Notes: a model not told the origin generated them from the sequence alone. Counted from the stretch's first letter, positions 9,642 to 20,400 are shown. The stretch: 64,000 bases of DNA from Impatiens glandulifera (GCF_907164915.1 NC_061869.1:46559771-46623770); one strand, 5' to 3'. A program made the numbers and translations.

Positions 9642-10184
9642 AAAACACAACACACGATTTATGGATGTTCGGAGATAAAGTTAATACGTCACCCCTTCTT
9701 CTTGACCTCGAGAAGGATATTCACTCAGAATATTCAAAATAGTTTACAATACGTCGAATAACTGAGTCTTATTTATTGCTCCTTTTCGACTTCTTGCTTC
9801 GCTCACTCTATTGAACATAAACAAATTCTGTCAACTTACAACACTCACTACTCACACAGAATAGATGAACTTGTAATACACGTGAAGTTCTAACACACAC
9901 TTTGAAATGCTTTACACAAAATATCAACAAAGATGATTTGAGACTTTTGGTCCGGTTCAAAGGTTGGTTCTGTGTTCGTTTGTATTTTTTCTGGTTGTGT
10001 TCTGATCTCTTAAATAGTAAATATGACAATGGTCATATTTTTATCTTCAACGGATACTTGTATGGTAGCCCTTTGTTTCTTGAATCTGATTGGTTGATTA
10101 GGGAGGTACAGTAGGTACCTTGATAGATTAACATGGCATTTAATGAGTTTAATACTTCCTAAGGAGCAGATCAGCATGTATCTT
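9642..10184 (-). repeat. LTR D, left piece (interrupted by element C)
   Basis: Diverged copia LTR in minus orientation. It shares the module GATGTTCGGAGATAAAG...CGTCACCCCTTC (9659-9702) with the LTRs of C, but its first ~330 bp are missing at the junction with element B. It ends with ATCTT (10180-10184), which is repeated at 23752-23756, so C inserted here. The other piece is 23757-24567. Confidence 0.75.
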
Positions 10185-11479
10185 TGTTAGGATCTAGGTC
10201 GCGACTGGAGGACCGGGGTTGGACCGGTCAGCGCGTCTCACTCAAAGGGTGGTGGTTAATCCGGTTAGAGATTAACACCGGAGTTTCAATACTACACAAA
10301 CTGTCACAAACCCTTGAACTAGGTTCAAGCACGGAAGAGGTTTGTTTCAGGTTGAAGCAGCACACTTATGTGATAGGCAGAACCGGTTTCGGATGATGAA
10401 TGTTTGAAGATTGATGGGTCGGTTTTTGTAACCTGGTGGTCCGGTTTGAATAGAGTTAAATAGGTTAGAGCGGTGTCGGTCAGTTAGAAAATGGAACCTG
10501 CAGAAAGTAAGTAACAAGACAGATTTTATGGATGTTCGGAGATAAAGCTCCTACGTCACCCCTTCCTCTCGAAACCGCGAAAAGGATATTCACTAAGGAA
10601 TACAAGTACAATCTGATCGAGACTTATTTCCTGCTCGATAACACTCTTACAATTTACACCGAAATTGTAAAATACACACTTCAACTTTAGCACTTAGGCT
10701 TTCTCTAGAGATAGAACACACTGTTTTCACTTGTAAATTAAATGCTCGTTATATTGCTTGTGTCTCGCTGTGTGTCCCGCATTTACTCTTTTTCAACTGC
10801 TCCTTTTATAGGTGAAATATGCCAACGGTCATATTTCACTTCCTTGAATCTGATTGGCTGAGCAGAGGTTCAGTGATTCAGTGATTTAGTGATTCAGACC
10901 CTGCGGTCATCTTTTCAGACCTGGCGGTCAATCTCACAGACTTGGCAGTCTGTTCTTCCGGTGTGTAAGACAAACCTGCTAGGTTTGTCTTTTACTCAAT
11001 GTGGTGATTGTCTGTTAAACAGTTGTCTGTACTTGGAAGATCTCCTTTCTGACTTATCCCGAAGTAGAAAGATCCTGTAGGACTGTCTTCTGCAGCCTGC
11101 AGACTTTCCTCAGACTTGTATGGATATGGAAGTGTTCAGTCTGTTCCTTTGGTATCATTCTCAACAGATACCCGAATTGTCTTCTTGTACTGATCGGTCA
11201 TTCGACTTAACCGGATGGCTTCCAGTGTGAGTGGTTTAACCGGACAGCTTCCGGTTATTCCTTTTCCTTGTGGCTGATCGGCTGTCTGGTGTTTCCGGTT
11301 TTAAGCTTTGGCCGATCCTTTCTTTGTGCGGTGATGATTCAAATGTTCCTGGTTGGTTTTGTAGCTTGACCGGCTAGTCTTCTTAGCCGGTTCATTTGTT
11401 TGACCGGTCCGGTTCCTTGTTCCTGCATTAAAGGTTTATTTATATTAAGTTCTGTGAACCGGTCTAATTTTATCTAACA
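10185..11479 (-). repeat. 3' LTR of element C
   Basis: 1295 bp, TGTTAGGATC...TCTAACA. It keeps the 112 bp after CTGGAGG that the other LTR has lost. The core module GGTGACGTAGGAG...CTCCGAACATCCATAAAA lies on the minus strand at about 10523-10566. Confidence 0.95.
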
Positions 11480-11816
11480 ATTTCTCCCTTTTTGATTATT
11501 TTATTTAAAATTATCAAAACCATGTAAGTTTGCAAACGTAGGCCGGTTTTTTCTTTGACCGGATTTTTTTGAAACTGACTTGGGAGAATTTTTCGAAAAA
11601 TTTGGAATAATTTTGAGAAAAATTTTGGAAAAATCTTATCTTTTATCTTATCAATTTCTCCCTTTTTGATTATTTTATTTAAAATTATCAAAACAATGTA
11701 GAAATGCAAGTATAGGCCGGTTTCAAAAATAGCTTTATATATATATGAAGGAAAAACCGAAAAGGGAAAATATTATATAAACACCAAAATAAACATAGTT
11801 AAAGAAAAGAGAGCTC
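11480..11816 (-). other. 3' untranslated part of element C with two purine tracts
   Basis: AAAAAGGGAGAAAT occurs on the minus strand at 11480-11493, adjacent to the LTR, and again at 11654-11667. Each copy is followed by the same ~60 bp including GATTATTTTATTTAAAATTATCAA. Only the LTR-adjacent copy fits the LTR boundary seen in the 5' LTR. The rest is A/T-rich with GGCCGGTTTT motifs. Confidence 0.85.
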
Positions 11817-14342
11817 CTATTCTGAGTCGGAGAAGTTGAAGCCGGCCATCATATCCTTGGTCCGTTTTCTCTTAACCGGTTGCGGTTGACTGGCCGATTC
11901 GGAGACTCGTTGTCTTGTAGAACGCTCCACCAGATGTTCTTCATCTTCATCTTCGGTGCGAGTAGCCTGGTCCGGTTGACTTTCAATAACCGTTTCAGTG
12001 AGTGATTCCAGCAGCCCGGTTACTTGAGCCTTCTTTGATGGTTTCTTTTTCCGCTTTGCCGGGACCGAAGAGGAAAGGGCCTCCTTTTTCTTCTTGTGAG
12101 CTTTTTCAAAGTCGGCCAGTCTTTGTCTTTCATTATTTAACCGCTCTTCATCCTCTCGTTGCTGAGCGGCTACGGACTCTGCAAGTCCCGGATACTTAGC
12201 CATTGTCCTTCGTTCTCGCTCGGCTATTTCCTCTACGGTAAGTTGCGGTGGCTCCTTCTCTCTTCTTGCTTCTTCGTCCAGCGCATCCTGGACTTCCTTA
12301 GCCGCTCTGGCATTTGCCTCCACAACCGCAATATCCGCATTCACCTTGACCTTGATTATTTCATCTACTTGTGCGGTGAGCGCCTTGAGGTCGGCTTCGA
12401 GCTTGTTGTTGCGGTCTTCAAGGCTCGCATTCTTCTTTTCCAGTTCTGAGACCCTGCCAAGTGTCGAGCCGACTAGATCCTCAGTGACCTCTCTTAATCG
12501 TTGTTCGGTCTCCCTTTCAAACCGATCGAAGTCATCCTTTATTCCTGAGTTGTCTTCTTCCAAGGCCTCAGTTCGCCGAAGGTAATTGTTGCGCAAAACC
12601 GTTTCGTCCCGGTAATCAGCTTCGATTTGTGAGATCCGGTCATCTGCCCTTACGAGATTATTGCTCGTATTGTTGGCGAACCGGAGTGTCAGGCTCACGG
12701 TTCTCTTCATTTTCTCCTCTAACGGGTGAACCGTTGAGTCTGCAAACTCTTGAAGAAAGTTCTTGACCCATTCTTTTGTGATGCCCGGTTCAGAGACCCC
12801 AGGTTGTTCATTTTGAAGTTGCGCGGTGAGAGGAGTCTTCGTCCTTTCATCGGTTTCGTTTATCACCGGATCCGCCCGAGGAGGAGTTGCACCATGATCG
12901 GTCTCAAAAGCTAGAGAGTGTTGTTTTCCTCGCTGTCCGACCGCCGCCTCAAGTCGATCAATTTCTTCTACTAAGTCTCCTTTCGCTGCCTCAATTTTTT
13001 CTAACACCAAGAGCTGTAAGTTAGCCTCCGGTGTTCCCTCGACGTACCTTTCCTTAATCTTTCGGATCCGTACGGTTAGCTTCTGTAACCGGGCTCGCGG
13101 TCTTATGATGGAGGTTCGGCCCAAGGCTTCGTGAATAGTTTCGGCGTTTATGAGGCTCATGACTGTTTCCTCTATTTCCTTCAGCCTTCGGAAACACTCT
13201 TCGTCGGTTAGGCCCGGTAACATGTGTTTGTAAAGTCTGTCGAATCGGTTCTCGTGCCATTCCCCGTATAATTCGCCGACCGCTTCAGCTCGCAGTTCAA
13301 TGTCCTTCAAGACCCGGCGCGCTATAAAATCGGCCTTCTTCTGGTCGTCCTCCTCCTCCTCCTCTTCATTGCCTTCTTCACCGGCCTCGGTGTTCTCAGG
13401 ATTTGCGCCCGTACCGGTATTATCGGGACTTGTTCCCGAATGCTCTTCATCATTCGGTCTTTCTTCATCGGTTTTCTCTGAATCGGTTCGTTCAGACGAG
13501 GAAGCCGATTCGTCCTCTCTTGTTTGTGATGGCGGTTCCGAGAATACTATCTTCTCCTTGCCCTTGCTTCCTGTCTTTTCTTTCGCCGGGGCCAATTTCT
13601 TGGCGGATGTTTTCTTTCGGCCACCTGTGGAACCGGGGGCTCGCTGCTTCCTCTCCAGGAAATGTTTGGATCTTATTAACCTTCCTGATGGGATAATGAC
13701 ACCGCGACCGGTATTGATGTTATGATGGAGCAAGATTTTTCCAAGGGGAATGGCGTATCCCCATGACCGAGTGGTGTCCGGATTCACCATGTCTTTTAAG
13801 TTATGGAATATTTCCTTCGCCCAGTTAACTTTCGTACCTTGTATCAGACCGACTAGCATCTCGATCTTGGCCTTTGTGAGGCTGTTGTAATTGCCACCCC
13901 TTGCCTGAACCGACTTTGTGAAGATGTCACAGAGCGGTATGTACTCCGGTCGTAGTGTCGCTTTGTTACCGGATACTTTCACCGGTTCTTTCTTGGTTGC
14001 TGAGAGAATCTGGCATGCTGCCTCGAACGTTTTTAGTTCTAGATCCAACACTGCATCTTGGCCGACTGTTGGAAGGTGTAGGCTCTCCGCAACCGATTCT
14101 TCGGTTAACTCGAATTTAGTACCGCTGACAGTCGCGGTAATTTTGTCGCCAGATAGAGTTGCGGTGTTGAAGAATTCTTCAACCGCTTCTCTATATAGAA
14201 CATGGGGACCGCCGAGAAAATACTCAAGTCCGGCTTCGGTCACCTTGTTAATAACTTCCTGTGCGGCAGGCGTGCCTTTCTGTCGGATTTCCTCGAAATC
14301 CACCTGAGTCATGTGTTTGAACAAAACCGAATTGCGCCCCAT
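11817..14342 (-). CDS. Accessory protein ORF3 of element C (841 aa, intact)
   Basis: Start taken at ATG 14342, just before the conserved domain; an in-frame ATG at 14372 is possible. Residues ~5-240 form the shared accessory domain: AGLEYFLGGPHVLYREAVEE, a LHLPTVG turn, then the signature GTKVNWAKEIFHNLKDMV. A basic Ser/Lys linker, an acidic stretch with a run of Glu (~335-350), a middle region that also matches the element B gene, and a long coiled coil (~560-730) follow. Two lysine-rich clusters, PAKRKKKPSKK and PVKRKRTKD, look like nuclear localisation signals; the protein ends GFNFSDSE. No enzyme motif is recognised. Same sense as pol, downstream of it, with its own TATA box. From memory similar uncharacterised proteins occur in asterid genomes, often labelled putative plant transposon protein. 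Function unknown; nuclear delivery or Gag-like scaffolding are guesses. Confidence 0.8.
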   Translation of the reverse strand: MGRNSVLFKHMTQVDFEEIRQKGTPAAQEVINKVTEAGLEYFLGGPHVLYREAVEEFFNTATLSGDKITATVSGTKFELTEESVAESLHLPTVGQDAVLDLELKTFEAACQILSATKKEPVKVSGNKATLRPEYIPLCDIFTKSVQARGGNYNSLTKAKIEMLVGLIQGTKVNWAKEIFHNLKDMVNPDTTRSWGYAIPLGKILLHHNINTGRGVIIPSGRLIRSKHFLERKQRAPGSTGGRKKTSAKKLAPAKEKTGSKGKEKIVFSEPPSQTREDESASSSERTDSEKTDEERPNDEEHSGTSPDNTGTGANPENTEAGEEGNEEEEEEDDQKKADFIARRVLKDIELRAEAVGELYGEWHENRFDRLYKHMLPGLTDEECFRRLKEIEETVMSLINAETIHEALGRTSIIRPRARLQKLTVRIRKIKERYVEGTPEANLQLLVLEKIEAAKGDLVEEIDRLEAAVGQRGKQHSLAFETDHGATPPRADPVINETDERTKTPLTAQLQNEQPGVSEPGITKEWVKNFLQEFADSTVHPLEEKMKRTVSLTLRFANNTSNNLVRADDRISQIEADYRDETVLRNNYLRRTEALEEDNSGIKDDFDRFERETEQRLREVTEDLVGSTLGRVSELEKKNASLEDRNNKLEADLKALTAQVDEIIKVKVNADIAVVEANARAAKEVQDALDEEARREKEPPQLTVEEIAERERRTMAKYPGLAESVAAQQREDEERLNNERQRLADFEKAHKKKKEALSSSVPAKRKKKPSKKAQVTGLLESLTETVIESQPDQATRTEDEDEEHLVERSTRQRVSESASQPQPVKRKRTKDMMAGFNFSDSE

Positions 14343-14457
14343 CTTAAATGATTGAGAGAGTTTGAAAAGCACGAGAGTAAATAACCGCTGAGAGAATTTA
14401 AGAGCTTAGAGAGAGAAAGCTGTTTCGCGTGAGAGTGAAATGAGTGACCAAGAACCC

Positions 14458-14465
14458 CTTTTATA
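14458..14465 (-). promoter_or_regulatory. TATA box upstream of ORF3
   Basis: TATAAAAG on the minus strand (context CTTATAAAAGGGG), 116 nt upstream of ATG 14342. A G/C-rich block with E2F-like sites lies just upstream (14500-14650). This is good evidence for a separate promoter. Confidence 0.65.
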
Positions 14466-14499
14466 AGTGCGGTTTGGAAACCCAACCGTCCCATCCACA

Positions 14500-14650
14500 T
14501 TTGGCGAAAGTTTTCCCTCCAAGCCGAAAGGGCGGCAAACCGTGGGCGGGAAGCCAAAAGGCGGTAATCGAAGAGGCGCCAAACCGTGGGCGGTAAACCA
14601 AGAGGTGGGAAGTTTGAGCGGGAGATTTGGGCGGGAAATTTCCCTCCAAA
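14500..14650 (-). promoter_or_regulatory. G/C-rich upstream region of ORF3 with E2F-like sites
   Basis: Two exact matches to the E2F consensus TTTSSCGC on the minus strand: TTTGGCGC at 14576-14583 and TTTCCCGC at 14631-14638. Near matches surround them. A repeat of about 25 bp containing CAAACCGTGGGCGG occurs at 14537 and again at 14581. The G/C richness stands out against neighbouring sequence. Confidence 0.5.
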
Positions 14651-14984
14651 ATTATTGATTTCGACTTTGATGACGTAATCTCTCCATCGAAACCGTTTGA
14701 TGCTGTGGTTTTCTTAATTTAACCGGAGAGTTATCGAAAGTTAACCGGTTATTTTGAATAAGCAGAATTTTGCAATCTTTTGAGTTTAAGCGGTTTTCTT
14801 TGAGACCGGATAGGAGCGCGGTTATTTTGACAATGTTAACCGGTTACTTAGATAGATATTCAAAATATTAAGATGACCCGGTCATTTAAACTGAAATAGA
14901 ATTGTATTGAAGAGACATTACAGAATAGAAACTGAAAGATGGATCGGTGTGAAAACAGACATACATAGGATGGAAAAATACAGC

Positions 14985-15689
14985 TTATGTGATAACCACT
15001 TTAGAGAACCTTTCTTCCACCGCATCCATGTCAAGGATGTTCGAAGGGGATGCCGGTGTGCCCGGTCCAAACTCTGGCCGGTACTTGAGAATAAGCTTAC
15101 TGATGTGAGGGGCATAACCGAGACCTTTCTTGGTTAGCACCATGTTTTTCAGGTTCTGAAAAATGACCGTTGACCAATTTATGGTTGTATTGCTAACAAT
15201 ATGGGTCATGATGTTGTATGTGTTCTTAGAGTACCGCTGATTTGGAGATTGACAAATGATAGACCGGGTCACAATCTCAAGAAGGAGTTGAGTGTGGTGA
15301 GCGAGACGGGTTTTTAACCCATAGTTTTCCACCGGAACATCGGTTCCAGAGAAGAATAGTGCGTGATAATATGCCTCACTTCCCTCCAGAGTTGGAAAGT
15401 CAGAAAACCCTTCTGTGGGCAAGTTGAACATGTTGGCAAATTCGGCTTCATCAAGCCAGAAAGTATGGTCTCTCACCGTAGAGACGATGTAGTTACCTCT
15501 GATGCAAGCGCTCCTGAAGAACGTCTTGACATCCTCAATGAGTATGGGACCGGTTTCTTCGAGAAAGGTTCGAAGGCCGGTGTCAATGAGAGATTCAAAC
15601 ATGATCTCCTTTCCATGATCTTCGTCCCAATGTTCCATGCATGAGTCGAAGTTGATGCTCAAGAAGTTTCCTAGAGTTCTGCTCGGCAT
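14985..15689 (-). CDS. Accessory protein ORF2 of element C (234 aa)
   Basis: An intact frame starting MPSRTLGNFLSINFD. It is essentially the shared accessory domain alone: IDTGLRTFLEETGPI, then ANMFNLPTEG, then TTINWSTVIFQNLKNMV, ending shortly after. These blocks line up with ORF1, with ORF3 and with the element B gene in the same order and spacing, though overall identity looks low, so the paralogues are old. It lacks the coiled-coil tail of ORF3. Its own TATA box lies 74 nt upstream. Function unknown. Confidence 0.75.
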   Translation of the reverse strand: MPSRTLGNFLSINFDSCMEHWDEDHGKEIMFESLIDTGLRTFLEETGPILIEDVKTFFRSACIRGNYIVSTVRDHTFWLDEAEFANMFNLPTEGFSDFPTLEGSEAYYHALFFSGTDVPVENYGLKTRLAHHTQLLLEIVTRSIICQSPNQRYSKNTYNIMTHIVSNTTINWSTVIFQNLKNMVLTKKGLGYAPHISKLILKYRPEFGPGTPASPSNILDMDAVEERFSKVVIT

Positions 15690-15762
15690 GATTCTAAACT
15701 TTGATAGTAGATAGAGAGGGAGTTTAAGATTTGAGGTGTGTTAATTTGATTAGGAAAGCTCT

Positions 15763-15771
15763 CTTTATATA
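15763..15771 (-). promoter_or_regulatory. TATA box upstream of ORF2
   Basis: TATATAAAG on the minus strand, 74 nt before the ATG at 15689. The remaining spacer to ORF1, 15772-16184, shows nothing further. Confidence 0.6.
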
Positions 15772-16184
15772 GAACCGGTTTTGGAGGGAAAGTGTTAGCA
15801 TTGAATGTCAGTTTTGTCTCATTGGAGAAGAGAATCTTTATGTTTCCAAGGTTCATTGGGAATAGGCTGATTGCGGAGCCCGAGGTAGGTGTTAGTTGAA
15901 AAGTAACCAAGTTAGTTGGATATTGATTACTTATGTTAGTTGGGAGTTACCTCATCAATTAAAGATTACGTTTCCATTAAAGAGTGATGCACCAATACAC
16001 TAGAGAGTAGCCAAAGGAAACCGATGAAAACATTAGATAAAATCAAAGAAGAACATAGAGAAAACCGAAGAGAACGTAAATAAAGCCGAAGAAAACATGG
16101 ATAAAGCCGAATCGATCATAGGTAGGTTGAGTAAAGATACACCCGGTACGTGAAGCAAAATGACCGGGTGCAGGAAGGAGTAAC

Positions 16185-16945
16185 TTAGTGTTCGTGGGAG
16201 TTGACGACACCGTTAGGGTTGTTGCGGCGGTTCCTTCTCCTCCAAGCCCTTTCGAACCGCTCATAGAAAGAGTCGGTTATCTCTTTGGTCAGCACTTGAG
16301 CCTGGTTTAGACCTTCGCCCGGACAGGTCGGTACCCCAAGTTCAACTAGTAGGCAGCTTAGTTGGGGAACGAAGCCGACTGTTCGCACGCCAATCATCAA
16401 GATTAAGACGTCGAACAGTACCCTTGACCAATTCACTGGTGTACCGGTGGTGATGGCAACCATCATATTGAAAGTCACTGTACAGTAGGTATTCGTCACA
16501 TCTCTCCCTAAGATGCTTCTACCTATCACATCGTTGAGGAGCTGATATTCAGCTCTCAATAGTGATTTAGTACCATGATCATCGAACGGTAGGTTGGACC
16601 GTGCAAAGGTTAGGAAAATCTCGGCCTTGAGATTGGCCGGAACATTCAGATCTGTTAACCCTTGCTTCGGTAGGCTGAAGCACCTAGCGAAGTCATTCTT
16701 GGTAAGTCAAAGACTATACCTCCCACTTTCGATTTGATGTGGGTATCGAAGTGGGGAGTTCCCCTGAACACCCTAGCATTATACAGGAATTCCAGGACTG
16801 ATTCAGAGTATATAGTCTGCTTGTCATCCAGGAAGTACCGAAGACCAGTATCTTCCAGGGATTTGATTACTTTGTAGACATCATAATGCTCGGTGCTTAA
16901 GGCAGATTGGAAATCAACTTGAAAAATATTAGGAAACTGAGACAT
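16185..16945 (-). pseudogene. Accessory protein ORF1 of element C, broken by one frameshift
   Basis: Starts at ATG 16945 (MSQFPNIFQVDF). The first ~75 codons carry SLEDTGLRYFL and GGIVFDLP. The frame is then lost near 16700, and homology resumes in another frame through FARCFSLPKQG to the signature GTPVNWSRVLFDVL, ending with an Arg/Asn-rich tail. One missing base would explain this. Apart from the shift it has the size of ORF2, about 250 residues. TATA-like sequence lies 62 nt upstream. Function unknown. Confidence 0.7.
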
Positions 16946-17006
16946 TTTTGCCTTAGTGAGAGAGTGATCTTTTGTCTTGTGAGTGTTTGGGTTAATGTTT
17001 GCTTCA

Positions 17007-17014
17007 CTTAAATA
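17007..17014 (-). promoter_or_regulatory. TATA-like box upstream of ORF1
   Basis: TATTTAAG on the minus strand, 62 nt before ATG 16945. It is weaker than the boxes of ORF2 and ORF3. The spacer from here to the RNase H stop at 17459 holds no other gene. Confidence 0.4.
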
Positions 17015-17458
17015 CTAGTTGGGGGAGTATCCTATTGTCCAGGTATTACAGGAGATGATATCTATTAACTGCAGGATAAAAGGTATTGCATGAAATAGGC
17101 ATGTTTGTAGTCTAGGGTGTTGGTCATAGACCTGGACTATGAAAGATATCAGATCTTCACGTCTTTTTAGGTGCGACCATTTTATTTTGAAAATGCAATG
17201 TTTCAGAACAGATATCTTTAAACACTTATAGTTATTCCACTTTTGTTTGAATTTCAAATAATCTAAGATAACCTATTTCCGAACCGGTCAGCTATCAGTT
17301 GTTCATCCCGATGCGGTTATTTGGTGTATGCACCAAGTAGCCGGTCGGTTTACTCTATCTGATAAGCTGGGCGGTTCTTCCATAGGTACCTTGAAAATTT
17401 GAAGTCCAACAGTTTAGGAGGAACTACCGGTTTTGTCTGTCCGAACCAGTTTCCCTTT

Positions 17459-20400
17459 TTAAGCATCCTTAGGAAGGATCTGACTAATGTCGGTTAAACC
17501 GAGAGTAAGTCTGAATTGAGAGAACTTAGCTTCCTGTAGAGGCTTGGTGAAGATATCGGCTACTTGTTGATCAGTCGATACGTATTCTAGCCGGATATGC
17601 TTCAGCATGACATGTTCCCGGATGAAGTGGTGCCTTATGTCAATGTGCTTAGTTCTGGAGTGGAGAACCGGATTGTAGGTGATTGCTATGACACTTGTGT
17701 TGTCACAGAAGATCGGAGACTCTTCGGCTATGACACTAAAATCCGTCAGTTGTTGTTGGATCCAAAGGAGTTGTGAACAACAACTTCCGGCCGCCAGGTA
17801 TTCAGCCTCTGCAGTTGATGTGGCCACCGATGTTTGTTTCTTGCTATGCCATGAAACAAGCCGGTCACCTAGGAACTAACATGTTCCGCTGGTGCTTTTT
17901 CTGTCAATCTTACAACCTGCATAGTCTGCATCTGAATAACTCGTTAGGTTAAAGGATGAGTCCTTTGGATACCACAGGCCGACATCAGGTGTTCCCTTTA
18001 GGTACTTCAATATTCTCTTTGCGGCTGTGTAGTGGGATTGTTTTGGATTTGCTTGGAATCTCCCACACACACCGACTGCAAATAGAATATCTGGTCTACT
18101 CGCTGTTAGGTATAGGAGAGAACCGATGATGCCCCGGTAAGCGATCTGGTCTACCGATTGACCCTCATCATCCTTGTCCAATTTAACCGATGAGCTCATT
18201 GGAGTAGCCGCTGAGGAGCATGTGTCCATTCCAAACTTCTTTAGAAGCTCCTTGGTGTACTTAGGTTGGCTTATGAACGTTCCTTCTTCGAGTTGTTTAA
18301 CCTGAAGACCTAGGAAGAAACTTAATTCTCCCATCATACTCATTTCAAATTTGTTAGTCATCAGGGTTGAAAATTTATCACACAATTTAGGATCGGTTGA
18401 ACCGAAAATGATATCATCTACATAGATTTGAACAAGTAGGATATGTTCCTTCTTTTCAAATTTAAACAACGTTTTATCCACCGAACCGATGGTGAAGTCA
18501 TGTTGTAACAGAAATGCGGTTAGTGTATCATACCAGGCTCTAGGTGCTTGCTTTAGACCGTATAAAGCTTTGTTTAATCGGTATACATGGTTTGGAAACT
18601 CCGCACTTTTGAAACCGGGTGGTTGTTCAACATACACTTCTTCACGTAGGTCACCGTTCAAAAATGCACTTTTAACATCCATTTGGAAAACCTTAAAGTT
18701 TTTGAATGCAGCAAAGGCTAGAAAAATCCTAATAGCTTCAATCCTAGCTACAGTGGCGAATGATTCTTCAAAATCAATGCCTTCTTCCTGTTTGTAATCT
18801 TGTGCCACTAATCTGGCTTTGTTCCTCGTGACCAAACCGTCCTCATTGAGTTTGTTTCTAAATACCCATCTTGTTCCTATGACCGGTTGATCTTTCGGTC
18901 TAAGGACTAGGTACCATACTTTGTTACTCTCAAACTGGTTTAGCTCTTCTTGCATTCCCAAAATCCAATCCGGATCTGACAATGCTTCATCTATTCTTTT
19001 CGGCTCAATCTGGGATATGAAAGCGGAATTAAAGTATTCCTCCAGAAGTTGACGCCTAGTTCGAACAGGTTCTGAAGGGTCACCTATAATTTGCTTAGGA
19101 GGATGTTTAGTGTTCTTTTTGAAATTCGGTTCATGGATGTCTACCAAATCACCGTTCACTTGATCAAAGCTAGACATGTCGGTAGGCTGAACAGGATTGT
19201 CAGACCGACCGACTTCCTCGGATTGGACCGAAGTGTCAGCTTCCTGTTGTGGAACAGCTTGATCAGGATGGGTTTCAATATTACCCATTTGGTCATGGAC
19301 AAACCGCCTGAAAACCGGAGTTTCATCTTCACTATCAGAATGGATATTGTTGTTTTCCAATCTGTTGTGTAGATCAAAGCATGATGCAGTATTACTTTCA
19401 ACCGATTCATCAAAAACCACGTGAAGTGATTCCTCCATGGTTAAAGTTCTATTGTTGTACACTCTATATGCCTTACTCACTGCTGAGTAACCTAACATGA
19501 TCTCAGTGTCGATTTTTGCATCAAAAGCAGAGAGATATGTTTTACCATTTATATGAATGTAGCATTTACAACCGAAAATCTTGAGGTATTTAAGAATAGG
19601 AACCCTGTTAAAATAAACTTCATACGGTGTTTTGTTATGAAACTTGTTAATTAAAGACCGGTTTTGTGTATAACCTGCAGTGTTGATAGCCTCAGCCCAA
19701 AATTTCTGAGCAATGCCCGAATCGGCTATCATGGACCGTGCGGCTTCCTTGAGAGTCCGGTTTCTTCTCTCGGCCAGGCCATTTTGTTGAGGAGTCCTAG
19801 CACTAGACAACTCGTGTCTAATGCCAGATTCATCAAGAAATGCGGTTAAAGTGCTATTGGTAAATTCGGTACCTCGATCACTTCTAATGCTATTAATGCG
19901 AGTTGATTTTTCATTTTGCAAACGTTTAAAAAGTGTGATCAGGTTTGATGCGCTTTCACGTTTAGATGGTAAAAATATTACCCATGTAAACCTAGAGTAA
20001 TCATCAATAACTACCATGGTGTAAAGCATACCTCCTAGGCTAACGACCTGAATCAGTCCAAATAAATCCATGTGAAGGAGATATAAGCATCGGCTAGATT
20101 GGATATTTCCTTTACTCTTAAAGGTTGACTTAGTCTGTTTACCCATTTGACATGCTGAGCAAACCTTATCCTTGTTAAATACTATGTCAGGAATACCTTC
20201 AACTAGCTTTTTACCGCGAATGTAGTTTAAGGTTTTCATGTTTAGATGGTTTAGTCTCTTATGCCACAGCCAGGTTTGATCAGTCTTAGCTATCATGCAT
20301 ATAGGGTGTTCTACCTTAGTTTTCTAGTCTACCTTGTAAATATTACCTAACCTATTTCCGGTTAGCAGTATAATACCTTGAGAATTCTTAACTAAGCATG

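Noticed and set aside
10889..11080. Identical-length 63-codon plus-strand open frame in both LTRs of element C (also 23161-23352)
   Set aside because: It lies antisense in LTR sequence, has no recognisable protein features, and is shared only because the LTRs are near-identical.
12002..14307. Several plus-strand open frames across the ORF3 region
   Set aside because: They are antisense shadows of the 841-aa frame; their composition (runs of Ser and Leu opposite Glu/Lys codons) is explained by it.
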